A stretch of 64,000 nt of DNA from Laburnicola sp. R22_1 (lineage: Eukaryota > Ascomycota > Dothideomycetes > Pleosporales > Didymosphaeriaceae): contig JACONQ010000014.1 in NCBI GenBank assembly GCA_014281115.1, positions 806,001-870,000 of the forward strand, given 5' to 3'. The position numbers and the translations under genes are program-made. The notes under the pieces are model-generated. The model ran no database searches and was not told the origin of the DNA. It saw only the letters and a program-made list of their open reading frames with translations. Of the stretch, positions 11,469 through 23,464 are shown piece after piece; position 1 is the stretch's first letter; every line of letters begins with the position of its first letter.

Positions 11469-12086
11469 TCAGCGCGGCTCGTACGGTTGCGATGATTCGG
11501 AGTCCGCAGACGTGTCGAGAAAGACGACTGGAGCGACGAGCCGCGACGCAAGGTTGTAAAAGAACAACGCGAGCGCAACAACAAGGTGTGCGGGCACGAT
11601 AATACGTCCCAGTACGCGACTCCAAGACGACCCTCTCTTCTCGACATTCTCGCCGTCTTCCTTCCTCTCCATAATCGCTTTGTAGCTCAGTGCAATCAAG
11701 CACACATGCCATACCGTCAACACGACTGCCCCAACCACGACGCGCCCCCATCCGACCTCGTCGAATGTCGAGCGCGCTCTCCGTCCTACAATCTCGTGCA
11801 TGGCATCGAGGGAGCGGACGAAGTGCTGGGTTGTGCTGGGAACGACGAGCATAGCGACGGCCAGGAGGCATATCTCGAGAAGGCGCATTGCGCTTCGCTG
11901 GACGAAGCGCGCGTTGTTGCGCGCAAGGCGCCAGCGCGATGCTAGCGAAGGGAGGGGTCCGCAGGACCGTGAATGTGCATCGGACGGTGCGGTTGGTGTA
12001 TCGCGTGGGTAAGAATGCGATGTAGCGATGTTGCGTCTCTGTCGCGCCGACGACGGGGACTGCGGCCGTTCGAGGCGGGTTGACAT
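11469..12086 (-). CDS. hypothetical protein with about three membrane segments
   Basis: The frame encodes 205 residues and starts in a very good fungal context (CCACCATGT). The N-terminal 65 residues are polar, Ser/Arg/Pro rich. Three hydrophobic stretches follow: around LLEICLLAVAMLVV, around VVVGAVVLTVWHVCLIAL, and around IIVPAHLVVALALFF, separated by charged loops. The C-terminal tail is short and polar. No family is recognised. It could be a small integral membrane protein of the secretory pathway or plasma membrane, but that is only inferred from the helices. No intron is needed, although a spliced longer C-terminus cannot be excluded. Confidence 0.6.
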   Translation of the reverse strand: MSTRLERPQSPSSARQRRNIATSHSYPRDTPTAPSDAHSRSCGPLPSLASRWRLARNNARFVQRSAMRLLEICLLAVAMLVVPSTTQHFVRSLDAMHEIVGRRARSTFDEVGWGRVVVGAVVLTVWHVCLIALSYKAIMERKEDGENVEKRGSSWSRVLGRIIVPAHLVVALALFFYNLASRLVAPVVFLDTSADSESSQPYEPR

Positions 12087-12631
12087 GGTGGGCGGCGCTG
12101 CTGCTGTTGCGAAGGTACGATGGGCTACTGTTGTTGCTGTCTCTTGTTATTTTGAGCTGGGAAATGGCAGTGTTGATCAACCCAGCTTTTCGATGACATT
12201 CCAGTTCCGCCCGGTCCTCAAAGCCAAGTGATCGCGACGATCCTCGCGCTAAGGGCGAAGGACAGCGGGGCCGCTGGTGTTTGCAGCGAGTAGCTCTCGA
12301 TGCATCAAGTATTCATCTGTAATAAAGCGATGGAGGAGCGTATCATTGTCCTGGTCAATCTGCGTAATATTGCAGATTAGACTGCTAATGGTTCGATGCA
12401 CTCCGCACCAGACCGCGTCACGTGAGATCTTTGACTCCAGGGTTGAGCAGACATCTTTCGTTGCAAAAATCTAATCTTATCGATCACATGGAACAATATT
12501 TGGACCCTGCATGACATGGAGGCAGGTCTCCCAAAAGGCCGTCGGTTTCGCTGACTATGCATCCACCTCTGCTGTCACTGCCCAAGAACCCACCATTCAT
12601 AATATATTCATTACCCTTGCGAGCAGTCTTA
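12087..12631. other. intergenic sequence between two minus-strand genes
   Basis: This should hold the promoter of the membrane-protein gene and the 3' end of the transcription-factor gene. No gene or clear motif is seen. Confidence 0.4.
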
Positions 12632-14367
12632 TCAAGGCACGGGCGAGTAAAGGCCCAAGATGGCTTGCTCAATATATGAGAGCCTCGTATCCTGGCTTCC
12701 GTACTCACTACTAAGCTCGTGCCAGAAATGCTGCTCCAGTGACTGTTTCTTCTGCTCCACTACATCATTGTCAGATGATTCTGCCATGCGTCGGTCCCTC
12801 ACATCTCTCATTTTCCGAACCATTCCCGCTACCTGCGGCCCATCCCATAATCCTTCTTTCCTGTGTGACGTCTCAAGAAGCTCAAGTGCTCGATCGCAAA
12901 TGTATTCGTCCGTACACTTGATAACGAGCGCAAAAAGAGGGGCCACAACACCCATTTCAGATGACATGATCCTTTGCGGAGGCTTAGAACATGGGTTGGG
13001 TGTCTTTTGTTGCTTGGTTTCGGTTTGCGCGAGTATATCTTCGACGAGGTTGAGTGCAAACAGAGCGCGGGGGTTTGGTGAGGCGCAGAATACAGTGGAA
13101 TCGGTGGGGCATACGCCATCGAGAAGCATGCGGTATGTATGCCAATATACGACGAGGATGAGGTGACCATGATTTGGTAGGTTGTCTTCGCCTGTTCGGT
13201 TTATGACACGGTCGAATCCAGTCTTCCACTGCGCCAAATCTTCGAAGAGACGATGCTTTTCTTCGACAACGGGCTCAGGAATATCCTCTATCGCGAAGGA
13301 TTTGAACTGAACGTTGTCGTAGAGGAAGCGGAATCCTCTGTGCATCAGCTTGATAAGAGCGTGATGCGCATCGTTGAGCCGCAAGAAAGAATTAGCGCTA
13401 CCCACGCTGACGCCATCTTCTCTCTCAGGAGGCGGAAAACGCAATACCGAACGTAATATGGGTTGATCGTAGAATAATGTAGCTTGCAGATCCAATCTCT
13501 CGAACTCGAGCGATAACACAGCGAGGTCCTCAGGCTTCTCATGACTTCGCTGGTAACACGACGCCAAAACATTTAACCCGCCCTGAAGATGATGTATAGC
13601 AGATTCCTTGTTGCCAACCGTGGCTTCAAAGCAGCAGAACAGTATGGAACAAATGAGCGCCGCCCTGGTCGCCTCCGGCCCAGACGTCTTCAGTCGCTTC
13701 TGTAGCATGCGAAGAGCTTTGCCATACTGCGTGAGCGTTTCGTCTCGTGCCGTGGCGCTATCTGCTACTGTCGCTGTGGTATAGTCGAGATGAAGTGAGC
13801 TTAGTGAAACGAGAGCTTGCCGCACAGTCGGTTCATTGTAACTTTGTTCGAGGACAGTGCGTGACCAAAAATCGAGGTTAAGGAAGCCGGCCATTTCGTA
13901 GGAGCCTTGCACGCAATAGTAATGCAACAATTGGCGATCTTTTTGCGATCCTGGAATCCGGAATGGAATCGAGTAACGGCTTATTGAGAGTGATTGGTCA
14001 AGCGCCGCAATCATATCGGAATTGTTATTCGGGAAGCCGTCGCACTTCCATCCTGACCGAGTGCATTTGAGACAACTCGGTCTTGTCTCGTCACATTTTA
14101 TGTGCCTTTTTCTATGTGCTTGTCAGCTGAGTGTCGATTCGCGCAGTGAGCACCTAAGGTATAATTGCGCGCGTACCGACAAGTCAGGCAGCCTCTCCGT
14201 GATCTTGGGGCGCTAGACCTTGTAATCTTTCTGCTTGCAGACATACTCATCGGTTCGAACGCAGTAGTCGTGTAATCATTGCCTGTTGATGGAGACCAGG
14301 TGGGAGTTACGGTTGATGAGATGTTTGGCTCGGTATATCTGGTGCCTAGCTCCTCACTAGGCCTCAT
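12632..14367 (-). CDS. Zn2Cys6 fungal transcription factor
   Basis: The gene has two exons on the minus strand (14367-14177 and 14111-12632) separated by a 65-nt intron (14176-14112, GTACGC..CATAG, branch-like GCTGAC). The joined product is 556 residues. The intron falls inside the zinc cluster. Splicing gives C-X2-C-X6-C-X6-C-X2-C-X6-C at about residues 60-87, the exact spacing of the binuclear Zn2Cys6 DNA-binding domain. The rest matches the fungal-specific regulator type of C-terminal domain: an early LLHYYCVQGSYEMAGF segment, a VRQALVSLSSLH segment, helical repeats with ALICSILFCCFEA, and a basic C-terminus. It should act in the nucleus as a regulator; the target pathway is unknown. No stop or frameshift is present. 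Confidence 0.88.
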
Positions 14368-15128
14368 TGGGCTAACTATAGATACAGTGTTATTGAACTA
14401 TCATGGCTGGGCGACCATGCTGCGATCAATGATGTACTCCAGGAGCATACGCGATATTTTGATTTTCAAGAAAAATATTGACTGTTGCCGAACATCTTTT
14501 GATGGCCGACCGTGCCGCGGTTTGCTCTAAACATCGCCATTCCATTCATTCATACATACCCGTGTATACTCAACTCAACCTTTTGCAGATTAGGATAAAC
14601 ATACGCCGCTTTTACCTCAGGCATTTGACTCAACGTTATGCATCCATTTCGAAATATGTGGACGAGATATGTGAATGCTGCGAGAGGAGCGCTTGCCTAT
14701 GCGCGCATCCTTACGTGGCACACGAAGGCGATATATAGAAAGCGCTGCGTTCCAGCTATTTGAAAACATATTCCGTATTAGAACTGCAAATCCACCCACA
14801 GCGAGTTTTGTACCCCTCTTTTCAACGAAACACCGTCGCTATAAAAACATCTTGAAACTTCTTGAAAGCTTTTATTCACACTCAACCAACTCCGCTCCTC
14901 TCCTGCCAACAATGCTCAAACACCCTATCAGCCACCAACGGTTCCCTTTTTTCCTTCGCTGCACGTCAAAATTTCCCCCAGATCAATAATTAATGGCTCG
15001 AAAGAAAGCGTACATGACGTGCTTCAGATCTGTGTCGAGGTTAAACTAAGAGCAGATAAATAGTGTATGATGGGTACTTGCCTCATGATATCAAAATTTG
15101 ACCCTTCTGCCATTTCGCCCGAAGCCCT
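14368..15128. other. intergenic region upstream of the transcription factor
   Basis: Moderately AT-rich. Open frames are short and not protein-like. It probably contains the promoter of the Zn2Cys6 gene and the 3' flank of the small minus-strand gene. Confidence 0.35.
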
Positions 15129-15365
15129 TCAAAAGGACGGGAAGTTCTCAAGGCGGAGCCGACCGGGGCGATTGAGGAACGGTTGACTAGGGCAACTAGG
15201 CGTTGAAGCGTATTCGCCTGGCGGTGCTGCTTCTTTTCGGACCTTGGCTTGGGGTATGGTAGACTTCCCGCTGCCGATTTCGGTGTCGGGTGTGGGTGAG
15301 ATTTTTTCCTTTTCGGAATTGCTGACGTTGTTGAGGTTTGGTGTCGAAGCGTTGTTTGAAGCCAT
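15129..15365 (-). CDS. small hypothetical protein
   Basis: The frame encodes 78 residues, starts with ATG in a purine-rich context (ACAAAATGG) and is low-complexity: Ser, Thr, Asn, Pro, Lys and Glu rich, with a short basic RPGRLRLENF segment near the end. No domain or signal peptide is visible. The open reading and amino-acid make-up look real rather than random, but the stop may be premature if a small intron joins a downstream exon. Function unknown. Confidence 0.4.
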   Translation of the reverse strand: MASNNASTPNLNNVSNSEKEKISPTPDTEIGSGKSTIPQAKVRKEAAPPGEYASTPSCPSQPFLNRPGRLRLENFPSF

Positions 15366-16098
15366 TTTGTGACTTTCCGTAGTTGGTAATTGGCGATGAT
15401 CGAGTGGTTTTTATTCTCGGTGTAAGTGCGATAAATGAAGGTAGCGCGCTGTAGGTGGTATAACGGCCAGCTTTATACTAGCACATCGGTGCATGTGTTT
15501 TCCTAGGCGCCAGTCACGCGCGTGGAGGCGGAGCGCAACGATCGGCCGCTTGGTCGAATTGAAGAAGAATATGATCAACTCATGGTCGGTGAGTGGCATT
15601 ATAGGAAGCTGGGCATCGTGCGGTGGGATCTTGCCCGTCAGATCATGATACGACTTCCGTCCACTAGGCGTCTCTGGGACCAGGAATTTCGGGGTGGTTC
15701 CCGTGGGCAGGCTTCCTCCAGGGCTGTGGGCAGGCTTCCCGTCGGCAGGCGGGTCAAATGCGCTTAGCTCTCTTTCTTCTTCCGTGGCTCATGCCTTTCT
15801 AAGAGTGGGTCGCTACCCAACCATAAGAAGCTACGACTCATCACTTCGCACAATGATTTTGTACCCCTAAAGCTAGAGTGAATACTCATTAAGTCTATCA
15901 TAACCTTCGTCAAAGAATTTCAAGACATAGATAAATCCAAATAGGAAAGCATTCTCGTTCAATTGGAGTAAACTCATCGTGCAGCGAACCTTGTGAGAAA
16001 AAAAGCAGATTGCTTTACGTGGTGGAAAGAACCTTGGAAAAAACCACATCCAGTACTAAGCAGGCTAGGTTAACCCAAGGCTCGGGACTGACCCTTGG
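15366..16098. other. intergenic sequence
   Basis: Contains imperfect direct copies of a GTGGGCAGGCTTCC-type motif near 15702-15745. No gene is supported. Confidence 0.35.
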
Positions 16099-16518
16099 TT
16101 ATACCATCCGAACCTCTTTCTTCCGCGGGTTCGCCGCTTCCCACGCCGCTGCGTGTATCACCGCCACAGTGCATCGTTCCCCAATCCCATCCGGAAGACC
16201 CACATCCAAGTCTACCACTAAAACGTTAACCAGTCCACTCCCAGGCCCTACGGCGGGGAACGCTTTTTCGTCAAAAATGCTAATAGGGCCTTCGACAAGA
16301 TACGGGCCATCGCGCCGACGTTGTGCATCCCCGTATCTTGATATCTCCAGCAAGTCTATTTTGCTCTCCGCTTCCGGACTAATACCCAACCCGACATATC
16401 CGTATCCAGCTTGCTCCCACCATAGTCCGCAGTGCTTACCGTTGCGGTCTCGGATGCGGCGCACGGCTTGAGAGCTTCGAGTGTGGACTTGAGTGGGAGA
16501 GCTTGTTGCAACCGACAC
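16099..16518 (-). pseudogene. C-terminal fragment of a HET-type protein
   Basis: The frame reads about 140 residues ending normally. Its last third (VNVLVVDL..GERCTVAVIHAAAWEAA) has the arrangement seen at the end of many fungal HET proteins: a VNVMLVEW-like strand, a R-x-AVG-IH segment and an AW residue pair before the end. No in-frame ATG exists at the left end, and the upstream sequence turns into AT-rich repeat near 16550. The HET domain itself is absent. It is probably the remains of a gene truncated by repeat insertion. The family assignment rests on the tail only. Confidence 0.45.
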
Positions 16519-16551
16519 AATTTTGTTAGTAGAAGGGGCCGAATTTTTTTT

Positions 16552-17091
16552 TTAGGCAATAAGTAACTCACAAGGAGCTAAACTAAAGTTTAAATACCAC
16601 AAATATACTTCTATTACATGCAACTCTATGTTATACTTTGCTAGTAAGGGGAGCTGTAGCAATATTAAAAGGCTAGCATGTCTCTAATAGCTGCATTCGC
16701 TCATCCCTTCTCTATTAGTGTTCCTTAACTATAGTTTTAGAAATACTTACACAACTACTATTTAGATAACAACCTATCTAGTTTATTATAGTAAGTTTAA
16801 CCTTAACTTTGCTATACTTATTAACACTTACCTAGGGAATATAAATAGATCTAAAATTAATGCCCTATCTACGCTATCCTAACTATTTACTAGTAACGCT
16901 TGCTAATAGTAAGTGCTACTATACTTATATATAGCTATTTAAGGAAAAGGAGGAGGAAAAGAAAAAGGAGGGTAATAATAGAAAGATAGATAATGTTAGG
17001 GTCCTTAAGAAGGTAGTAGTAAGGTGCTATAACTTACCTAAGGGTATGCTTATTAACTTAATCTTATGCGATTGCTAATATGCAATATATA
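16552..17091. other. AT-rich RIP-affected repeat sequence
   Basis: CpA/TpG-poor sequence that resumes after the pogo nest at 24587. A lysine/glutamate-rich stretch near 16940-17000 may be the trace of a coding region. No family is recognised. Confidence 0.5.
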
Positions 17092-17478
17092 ACGTACTTT
17101 GCACTCGAGTCGGACACTCCATCGAGTCGGACACTTTGCCAAGACCCCACTAAAACGTACTATCAGCAATAGTATAACGCAATGCCTCAACCACACAATA
17201 AACTACTAGTGTTAAAAGAAGCGCGTATACAGCTTGCGATCTAGGCTATTAAATAAGACGCGACACTCTCTTAGCAACGCGCTGCAGCTATCTACAACGT
17301 CTCTCAAAGTACACTTAGCAACTAACGCGCTAGAAAGACGTTTAGACGCAACTGCGCACCTAACAAAATAAGACTTACTATAAGAGAGGAGTAGGCGATT
17401 GTGGAGCATATACTTAACCTAGACGCGCGAGGATTTCCGCCTCAGCTCGATGCTATAAAAGATATAGCTGATTCTTTA

Positions 17479-19575
17479 CCGTGTTTCATCACCTGACGAT
17501 CGGCCCCACCGGACGATCGATTTTCCGCCTCAACAGCCCAACTTCGGCACCTTTTGCAACGCTCTATACAACGAATATGGCCGAATTAAGTGCTGCTCTT
17601 GACTATTTGAGCTCGCTGAGCATCTCTGAGAAGCCTAATTACACCAAAGTCGCTCAAAAATATGGCTGCGATCGCAATACGTTGTCGCGCCGGCATCGCA
17701 GGGTGCAGGGCACGCGCGACGCGCTGGCCGACAGCCAGCGCCTCCTCAACACCCAACAGGAAACTGAGCTTCTACAATATATTAATGGCCTTTGCGAACG
17801 AGGATTACCCCTACAAAGGAGATGATACGAAATTTCGCATCAGAAATAGCTGGGAAGCCTGCTGGCAAAAACTGGGTTGACCGATTTATACGACGCCACA
17901 AAGTCGACCTACTTTCCCACTGGACCTCTGGTATAGACGCCTCACGTAAACGCGCCGACTCTGCCTTCAAGTACGCCCTATATTTCGAGCTCCTACGTAA
18001 AAAGATTGAGCAGTATAACGTCGACAAGCGCCACATGTACAATATGGATGAGAAGGGTTTCCTAATTGGGGTGCTGTCAAAAATGAAGCGTGTCTTCTCC
18101 CGACAGCGCTATGAGAGCGGCGGCATTAAACAAATGCTCCAGGACGGCAATCGCGAGTGGATTACAACGCTAGCATGTATTTGCGCTGATGGAAGCTCTC
18201 TTACGCCTTGCTTGATTTATCAAGCGCAGTCAAACAATATACAAGACACCTGGTTACAAGATTTTGACGATTCCTTACACAAAGCTTTCTTTGCGGTATC
18301 ACCAAGTGGATGGACGAACAACGATTTAGGCCTAGCATGGGTCAAACAGGTGTTTGACAGGGAGACTAAGGCAGAGGCGCGCCGCGATTATCGTCTACTA
18401 CTCCTTGACGGCCATGGATCGCATGTTACAATGGAGTTTATTGACTACTGCGATCAAAATAAGATCCTCCTGGCTATCTATCCACCTCATTCAACCCATA
18501 CGCTCCAGCCGCTCGACGTCGCGCTATTCAAGCCTCTCAGCACTGCCTACTCCGCTGAACTTACTGAGTACTTAGATAAGTGCCAGGGCCTCTCAAGAGT
18601 CACAAAGCGCGACTTCTTCGCTATGTTTGAGAGGGCCTGGCAGTGCTCCTTTCAAGAAAACACGATCTGCAGCGCCTTTAAGGCCACTGGCGTAGTGCCT
18701 TTCAACCCCAAGTAATCCTTCAGCGCTTTAATAATATAGACCTAGAGCGGCCATCCTCAAGCGACAGCAGCTCTTCTGTACTTAGCGCTTCAGATTGGCG
18801 TAAAATTGAGAGACTCTTGCGCCAGGTTGTCTCTGATACTTACGCTGAGGGGTCCCGGCAGCTCTCCCGCACTATGCACTCAATTTCAGTGCGCAACACC
18901 CTCCTGAACCATGAAAATACGCGTTTACAAGAAGCGCTAGCCCAGAAGAAGCGCCCTACGCAAGGAAAGCCTCTACTGCTTGAACCACCTGCAGATTACG
19001 CTGGCGGCGCAATATTTTAGTCCCCCGCAAAGGTCAAGGAAGCTCGCCAACGCCAGGCACAAAAAGATCAGGAGGCAAAGGCTAAGGAGCAAGAGAAGGA
19101 GCAGAGGAAGGCTATCCAGGAGGAGCAGAGGCGTACAAAGGCTATACAAGAGGAGGAGCGCGCCCAGGGCCTGGCGTCAACCCAGGCGCTTCGGGCACCA
19201 AAAGCAAGGCCCCCAAAGGCATCCAAGAAGCTCCTCTCCCACTCCAAAACACCTCCAAGGTGACGCGCAAGGGCAAGGAGAAGGTTATTACGCCTCCTTT
19301 AATTGATGAGGAGGATGTAGAGTACAACTTTTCATCTGTTGTAGATGTGGCGCCTACGCCAGCGCGTACACGCCGGGGTCGCTCTTTACGGCTCCCTGAG
19401 CGTTATCGCACCTAATAAAGTATCGCGATCGTCTCCTATGCCTCTCAAAAGCTCTCCACCAAAAAATCTGGCCTGTATACAATTTGTATTGCGTTGTACA
19501 GCTTCAAAAGTTGTACGCACGGACCCTGCCAAATCGATCGTCAGGTGGGGCCGATCGTCGGGTGATGAAACACGG
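17479..19575 (+). mobile_element. pogo-like transposon inserted in the larger pogo element
   Basis: The element is 2,097 bp with inverted terminal repeats of about 45 bp beginning CCGTGTTTCATCACC, flanked by TA on both sides (17477-17478, 19576-19577). The motif GACGATCG occurs twice in the left end, 17 bp apart. It is GC-balanced and nearly free of RIP, so it appears younger than its host. Confidence 0.9.
17577..19415 (+). pseudogene. pogo-like transposase with two single-base frameshifts
   Basis: The start ATG is at 17577. Domains in order: an N-terminal HTH of psq type (YTKVAQKYGCDRNTLSRRHR), a CENP-B-like HTH (residues about 60-130), the DDE_1 core with MYNMDEKGF, LLLLDGHGSH and TLQPLDVALF, then a Lys/Glu-rich coiled-coil tail. 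All three catalytic aspartates are kept. The frame is broken by a missing base in the C run at 17808-17811 and another near 18711. A single TAG at 19018-19020 stands where related elements have Trp. The frame also changes in the tail before the final YRT stop at 19413-19415. It is therefore inactivated mainly by small deletions, or the deletions are sequencing errors. Confidence 0.8.
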
Positions 19576-20633
19576 TACTGGCTGCACGCCACTATAAGCC
19601 AGTTGGCCAGAGGTGGCCTTATAACTTTGTTAAGCGCCAGCCAGAGCTTAAAGTCAAGTTCAATCGAAAGTACGACTACAAGAGAGCTCTCTAGGAGGAT
19701 CCTAAGGTGATACAAGACTAGTTCCGGCTTGTGGAGAACATAAAGGCTAAACATAGTATCCTAGACAAGGACACCTATAATTTTGATAAAGCAGGCTTCA
19801 TAATAGGCATAATATCAACTAGAGCAGTAGTCACAGGCTCTAAGCGTCGAGGACGGCCAAAGCAGGTGCAGCAGGGCAATAGGGAGTGGACAACAGTCAT
19901 CCAAGGCATCAATGCGACGGGGTGGTGGATCCCACCCTTCATTATCTTCGGGGGCAAGCACCACCTCTCCGCCTAGTATAAGGAGAAGGATCTACCTCAT
20001 AATTAGGTTATTGCAGTCTCTAAGAATGGCTGGACAACAAATAAGCTTAGTCTACAGTGGCTAAAGCACTTTAATAAGCATACAAAGAGGCGTGTTATTA
20101 GCACAACACGTTTGCTTATTCTTGACAGCTATAAGAGTCACAACTTGTTCGAATTCGAACAGTATTGCAAGAAGAGCAATATTGTTACTCTCTATATGCC
20201 CTCGCATTTGTCGCACCTCTTGCAGCCACTTAATATGGGCTGTTTCGCGCCTTTAAAAAAGGCGTATGGGCGCCAAGCTGAGGATTTAATGCGCAACCAC
20301 ATCACGCACATCACTAAAATCGAGTTCCTGCCTTGCTTTATTGCTGCTTTCAAGGCTTCGTTTACTGAAAGTAATATCAAAGGAGGCTTTCGAGGTGCTG
20401 GCCTAGTGCCCCACAACCTAGAAGCTGTGATATCGCAGCTTGACGTCCGCCTGCGTACGCCTCCACTTTGTACTATTCGCGATAGTACATGGGAGTCGCA
20501 AACTCCGCGAAATAGTACAGAACTTGGGTCGCAATCGACGCTGGTTAAGCAGAGGATTCAAAGGCATGTGGATAGTTCCCCAACTTATATGGTTGAGGCG
20601 ATGGAAAAGCTCGTCAAAGGCGCTGAGATGATA
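19576..20633 (+). pseudogene. middle segment of the interrupted pogo transposase
   Basis: This segment carries the DDE core of the outer element. It continues directly from the codons at 17476-17478 when the inserted element and one TA are removed. In-frame stops occur (for example near 19696, 19723 and 19975). The segment QGNREWTTVIQGINATGWW and the GAGLVPHNLEAVISQLD region are typical of fungal pogo transposases. It ends at 20633, where a second group of elements was inserted. Confidence 0.8.
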
Positions 20634-22761
20634 CCGTGCCCGTGCGCGCAACGCCCCACGTCGCGCAGCGCCTCACGAACACCAAAACACCAGACAACTC
20701 TCAAACTTCAACGCCTCGTAACTCCATCACCATGGCACCGATCGATGACGCGATTGCAGCAATCGAATCGCTGGAACCAGGAGAACACTTTTCATATAGG
20801 GCAATTGCTCGTGACTTCGGTGTGGCGTACAGTACGCTGACCCGAAGACACAAGGGTCGTCAGCGCCCACGGGAAGCTAAGGATCGCGATCAACAAATAC
20901 TCAACCCACAACAAGAGTTAGAGCTCGTACAATACATTGAAAACCTTACAAAGAGAGGGCTGCCTCCTACAAGAGAGATGATAAAAAATCTCGCGTCCCA
21001 AGTAGCCACAGAGAGCGTGAGCGACTCTTGGGTTAACCGCTTTCTCCATCGACAAGGCGATCATCTCGTCTCCAAATGGTCCTCTGGGATGGACTCTCGC
21101 CGCCACAAAGCTAATTCATACGTTAAGTACGAACTATATTTTGACTTGCTACTTCGTAAGATGAGGCAGTACAACATACAGCCGTCCCACACCTACAATA
21201 TGGATAAGAAGGGCTTTATAATTGGTGTAACAGGACGCTCAAAACGAGTGTTTAGTCGACGGCAATGGGAGTTAAAGGAGGTGCAAGCATCACTCCAAGA
21301 TGGCTCTCGTAAATAGATAACTCTCTTAGCAGCTGTTTGCGCGGATAGGAGTGCTCTGCCGCCCGGTCTTATCTTTCAAGCGTCATCTAAGTCACTGCAG
21401 TCAACCTGGGTGGCCAACGTTAAAGCAGGGAAGCACAACGTCTTTATTACCTCATCTCCATCTGGCTGGACAAATAACGACGTTGGTTTGGCATAGCTAG
21501 AGCAGGTTTTCAACCGCTGCACGAAGCAGAAAGCGCGCCAAGGGAGAGACTGGCGTCTCCTCATACTTAACGGCCATGGCAGTCACCTCACGAAGGAGTT
21601 TATCGACTACTGCAACTCCCATCACATCCTCCTAGCCGTGTTTCCCCCTCACTCCACCCATACGCTTCAACCTCTCAACGTAGCCATGTTTAAACCTCTC
21701 TCCGCCGCCTACTCCAAGGAGCTCTCCACTCACCTCCAGAAGACCCAAGGGCTTATTGCAGTTAAGAAGGGAGACTTCTTCCCACTATTCTGGAGAGCGT
21801 GGGAGTCCTCGTTCAAGACAGAGACTATCCTCAAGTCCTTTGAAGCTACTAGTATATGGCCCATAGAGCCAGAGGTTATACTCAAACGCTTCCAGAGAGA
21901 GGGATCCAGGGAGCAGGATGAAGGTGAAGCAGATCCCTCAGCCCCCAAAGAGAGTGACTGGCGTCAGATGGAGCGTCTCGTACGCTCTGCAGTGAGGGAT
22001 ACCGCCGCAGAAGAGTCAAAGTCGCTCTCCCAAACGCTCCACCGACTCCAAGTGCAAAACGAGCTGCTACACCATAAGAACAATGGGCTAAGAGAGGCTC
22101 TCACTGCTAAGAAGAAGCATAAGAAGCGCGGCAAACCTCTTAACTTGCAGCAGCGAGAGGAGTACTACGGTGGTGCCATCTTCTGGTCTCCGCGTAAGAT
22201 TAGAGAGGCACGTGCACGAGAGACAGTGAAACAACAAGAAGAGCATGAAGAGCAGCTTGCAAAGGCTAATAGGAAGGAGCTTTAAGCTGCTGCCAAGCTC
22301 TATAGAGAGCAGCAGGCTCAGGAGAGACGTGTGGCGAGAGAGGCAGCTAAGGTGGTGAGGGAGAGGGAGAAGGCCAAGAAAGAGGCCGCGCGTGCTGCTC
22401 GAATCGAAGCCCAAAACACTAAGAGAGCATCTTAAACTACCCAAAACAGGAAGCGCAAAGCTTCAGGTCCTCCTCTATCAAAGCCTAAGCGTCAGAGACG
22501 CGGTGGCGGCTCTACAGCTGTCGCAGCGTCCCCAGAAGCTGCACCAGAGGCTCCACCTAAAATCAACTCTCGTGGCCGTACTATTAACCTTCCGCGTAAA
22601 TATAAATAGTATAACTTAATCGCAAGCATTACTCTATTACTCCACTAAAGTATCTTGTAATAATAGTTATTGTGGGTGGCTTAATAACCTCATCTTTAAA
22701 GTGGTGAGCATGTTGTTCGTGAGGCGTTGCGCGACGTGGGTCGCTGCGCGCACGGGCACGG
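20634..22761 (+). mobile_element. second pogo-like transposon inserted in the larger pogo element
   Basis: The element is 2,128 bp with inverted ends of about 50 bp beginning CCGTGCCCGTGCGCG, flanked by TA (20632-20633, 22762-22763). GCGCAACGCC and GCGCAGCGCC occur 17 bp apart in the left terminus. Its right-hand TA is also the left-hand TA of the palindromic element that follows. Confidence 0.9.
20732..22609 (+). pseudogene. pogo-like transposase inactivated by point mutation
   Basis: The ATG at 20732 opens a single frame of 626 codons to TAG at 22607-22609, with no insertion or deletion but four internal stops (near 21314, 21494, 22283, 22432). The N-terminal HTH, CENP-B-like HTH, DDE core and coiled-coil tail are all readable. 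The core reads MDKKGF, LNGHGSH (Asn codon 21569-21571) and LQPLN (21677-21679), so two of three catalytic aspartates have become Asn by G-to-A change, and all stops fit C-to-T or G-to-A change. This is a RIP-type inactivation pattern. Confidence 0.85.
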
Positions 22762-22763
22762 TA

Positions 22764-23462
22764 CAGTGTCCGTGCGCGTAATGCGCATGTTCGCGTAATG
22801 CGCACCCTTTTACTAGGAAAAGAAAAGAAAATAAGTAACTTTAAAGCTATATAAGTCTTTAACTACTTTTTCTTTTTAAAAGCTTCCTTAACTAAAGTTA
22901 TATAAAAACACCATCTCTATAACTCTAGGATTTTAGTTTTCTAATAATAAATAGTTTTAAGAAAAAGTATAAAAGTACTAAAACTTAAGTCTCTAAAATT
23001 TAAAAGTGATATTTTTATAAGTAAAGTATATTATTTAAAATATATTTTATATTAAGTTCTTTTTAATAAAATTATTAATTAGGAAATTATATTATCTTTT
23101 TATCTTTTTTAAATATAAAATTTAGGAAAGATAATCTATCTTTTTAAGTAGCTATTTATAAAAAAAGTCCTAATATAAAATATATTTTAAAAAGTATACT
23201 TTACTCTTAAAAAATATCACTTTTAAATTTTAGAGACTTAAGTTTTAGTACTTTTATACTTTTTCTTAAAACTATTTATTATTAGAAAACTAAAATCCTA
23301 GAGTTATAGAGATGGTGTTTTTATATAACTTTAGTTAAGGAAGCTTTTAAAAAGAAAAAGTAGTTAAAGACTTATATAGCTTTAAAGTTACTTATTTTCT
23401 TTTCTTTTCCTAGTAAAAGGGTGCGCATTACGCGAACATGCGCATTACGCGCACGGACACTG
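22764..23462. mobile_element. palindromic MITE (foldback element), copy A
   Basis: The 699-bp element is one long inverted repeat: the right half is the reverse complement of the left with few differences and a short centre. It begins CAGTGTCCGTGCGCG and ends with the complement, flanked by TA (22762-22763 and 23463-23464). GCGTAATGCGCA is repeated 17 bp apart in the terminus. No coding capacity. The interior is AT-rich and resembles the interior of the next element. Confidence 0.85.
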
Positions 23463-23464
23463 TA

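Noticed and set aside
11194..12180. Minus-strand frame of 328 codons overlapping the membrane-protein gene
   Set aside because: The alternative frame at 11469-12086 has clear hydrophobic helices and a strong start context, so this longer frame is the shadow.
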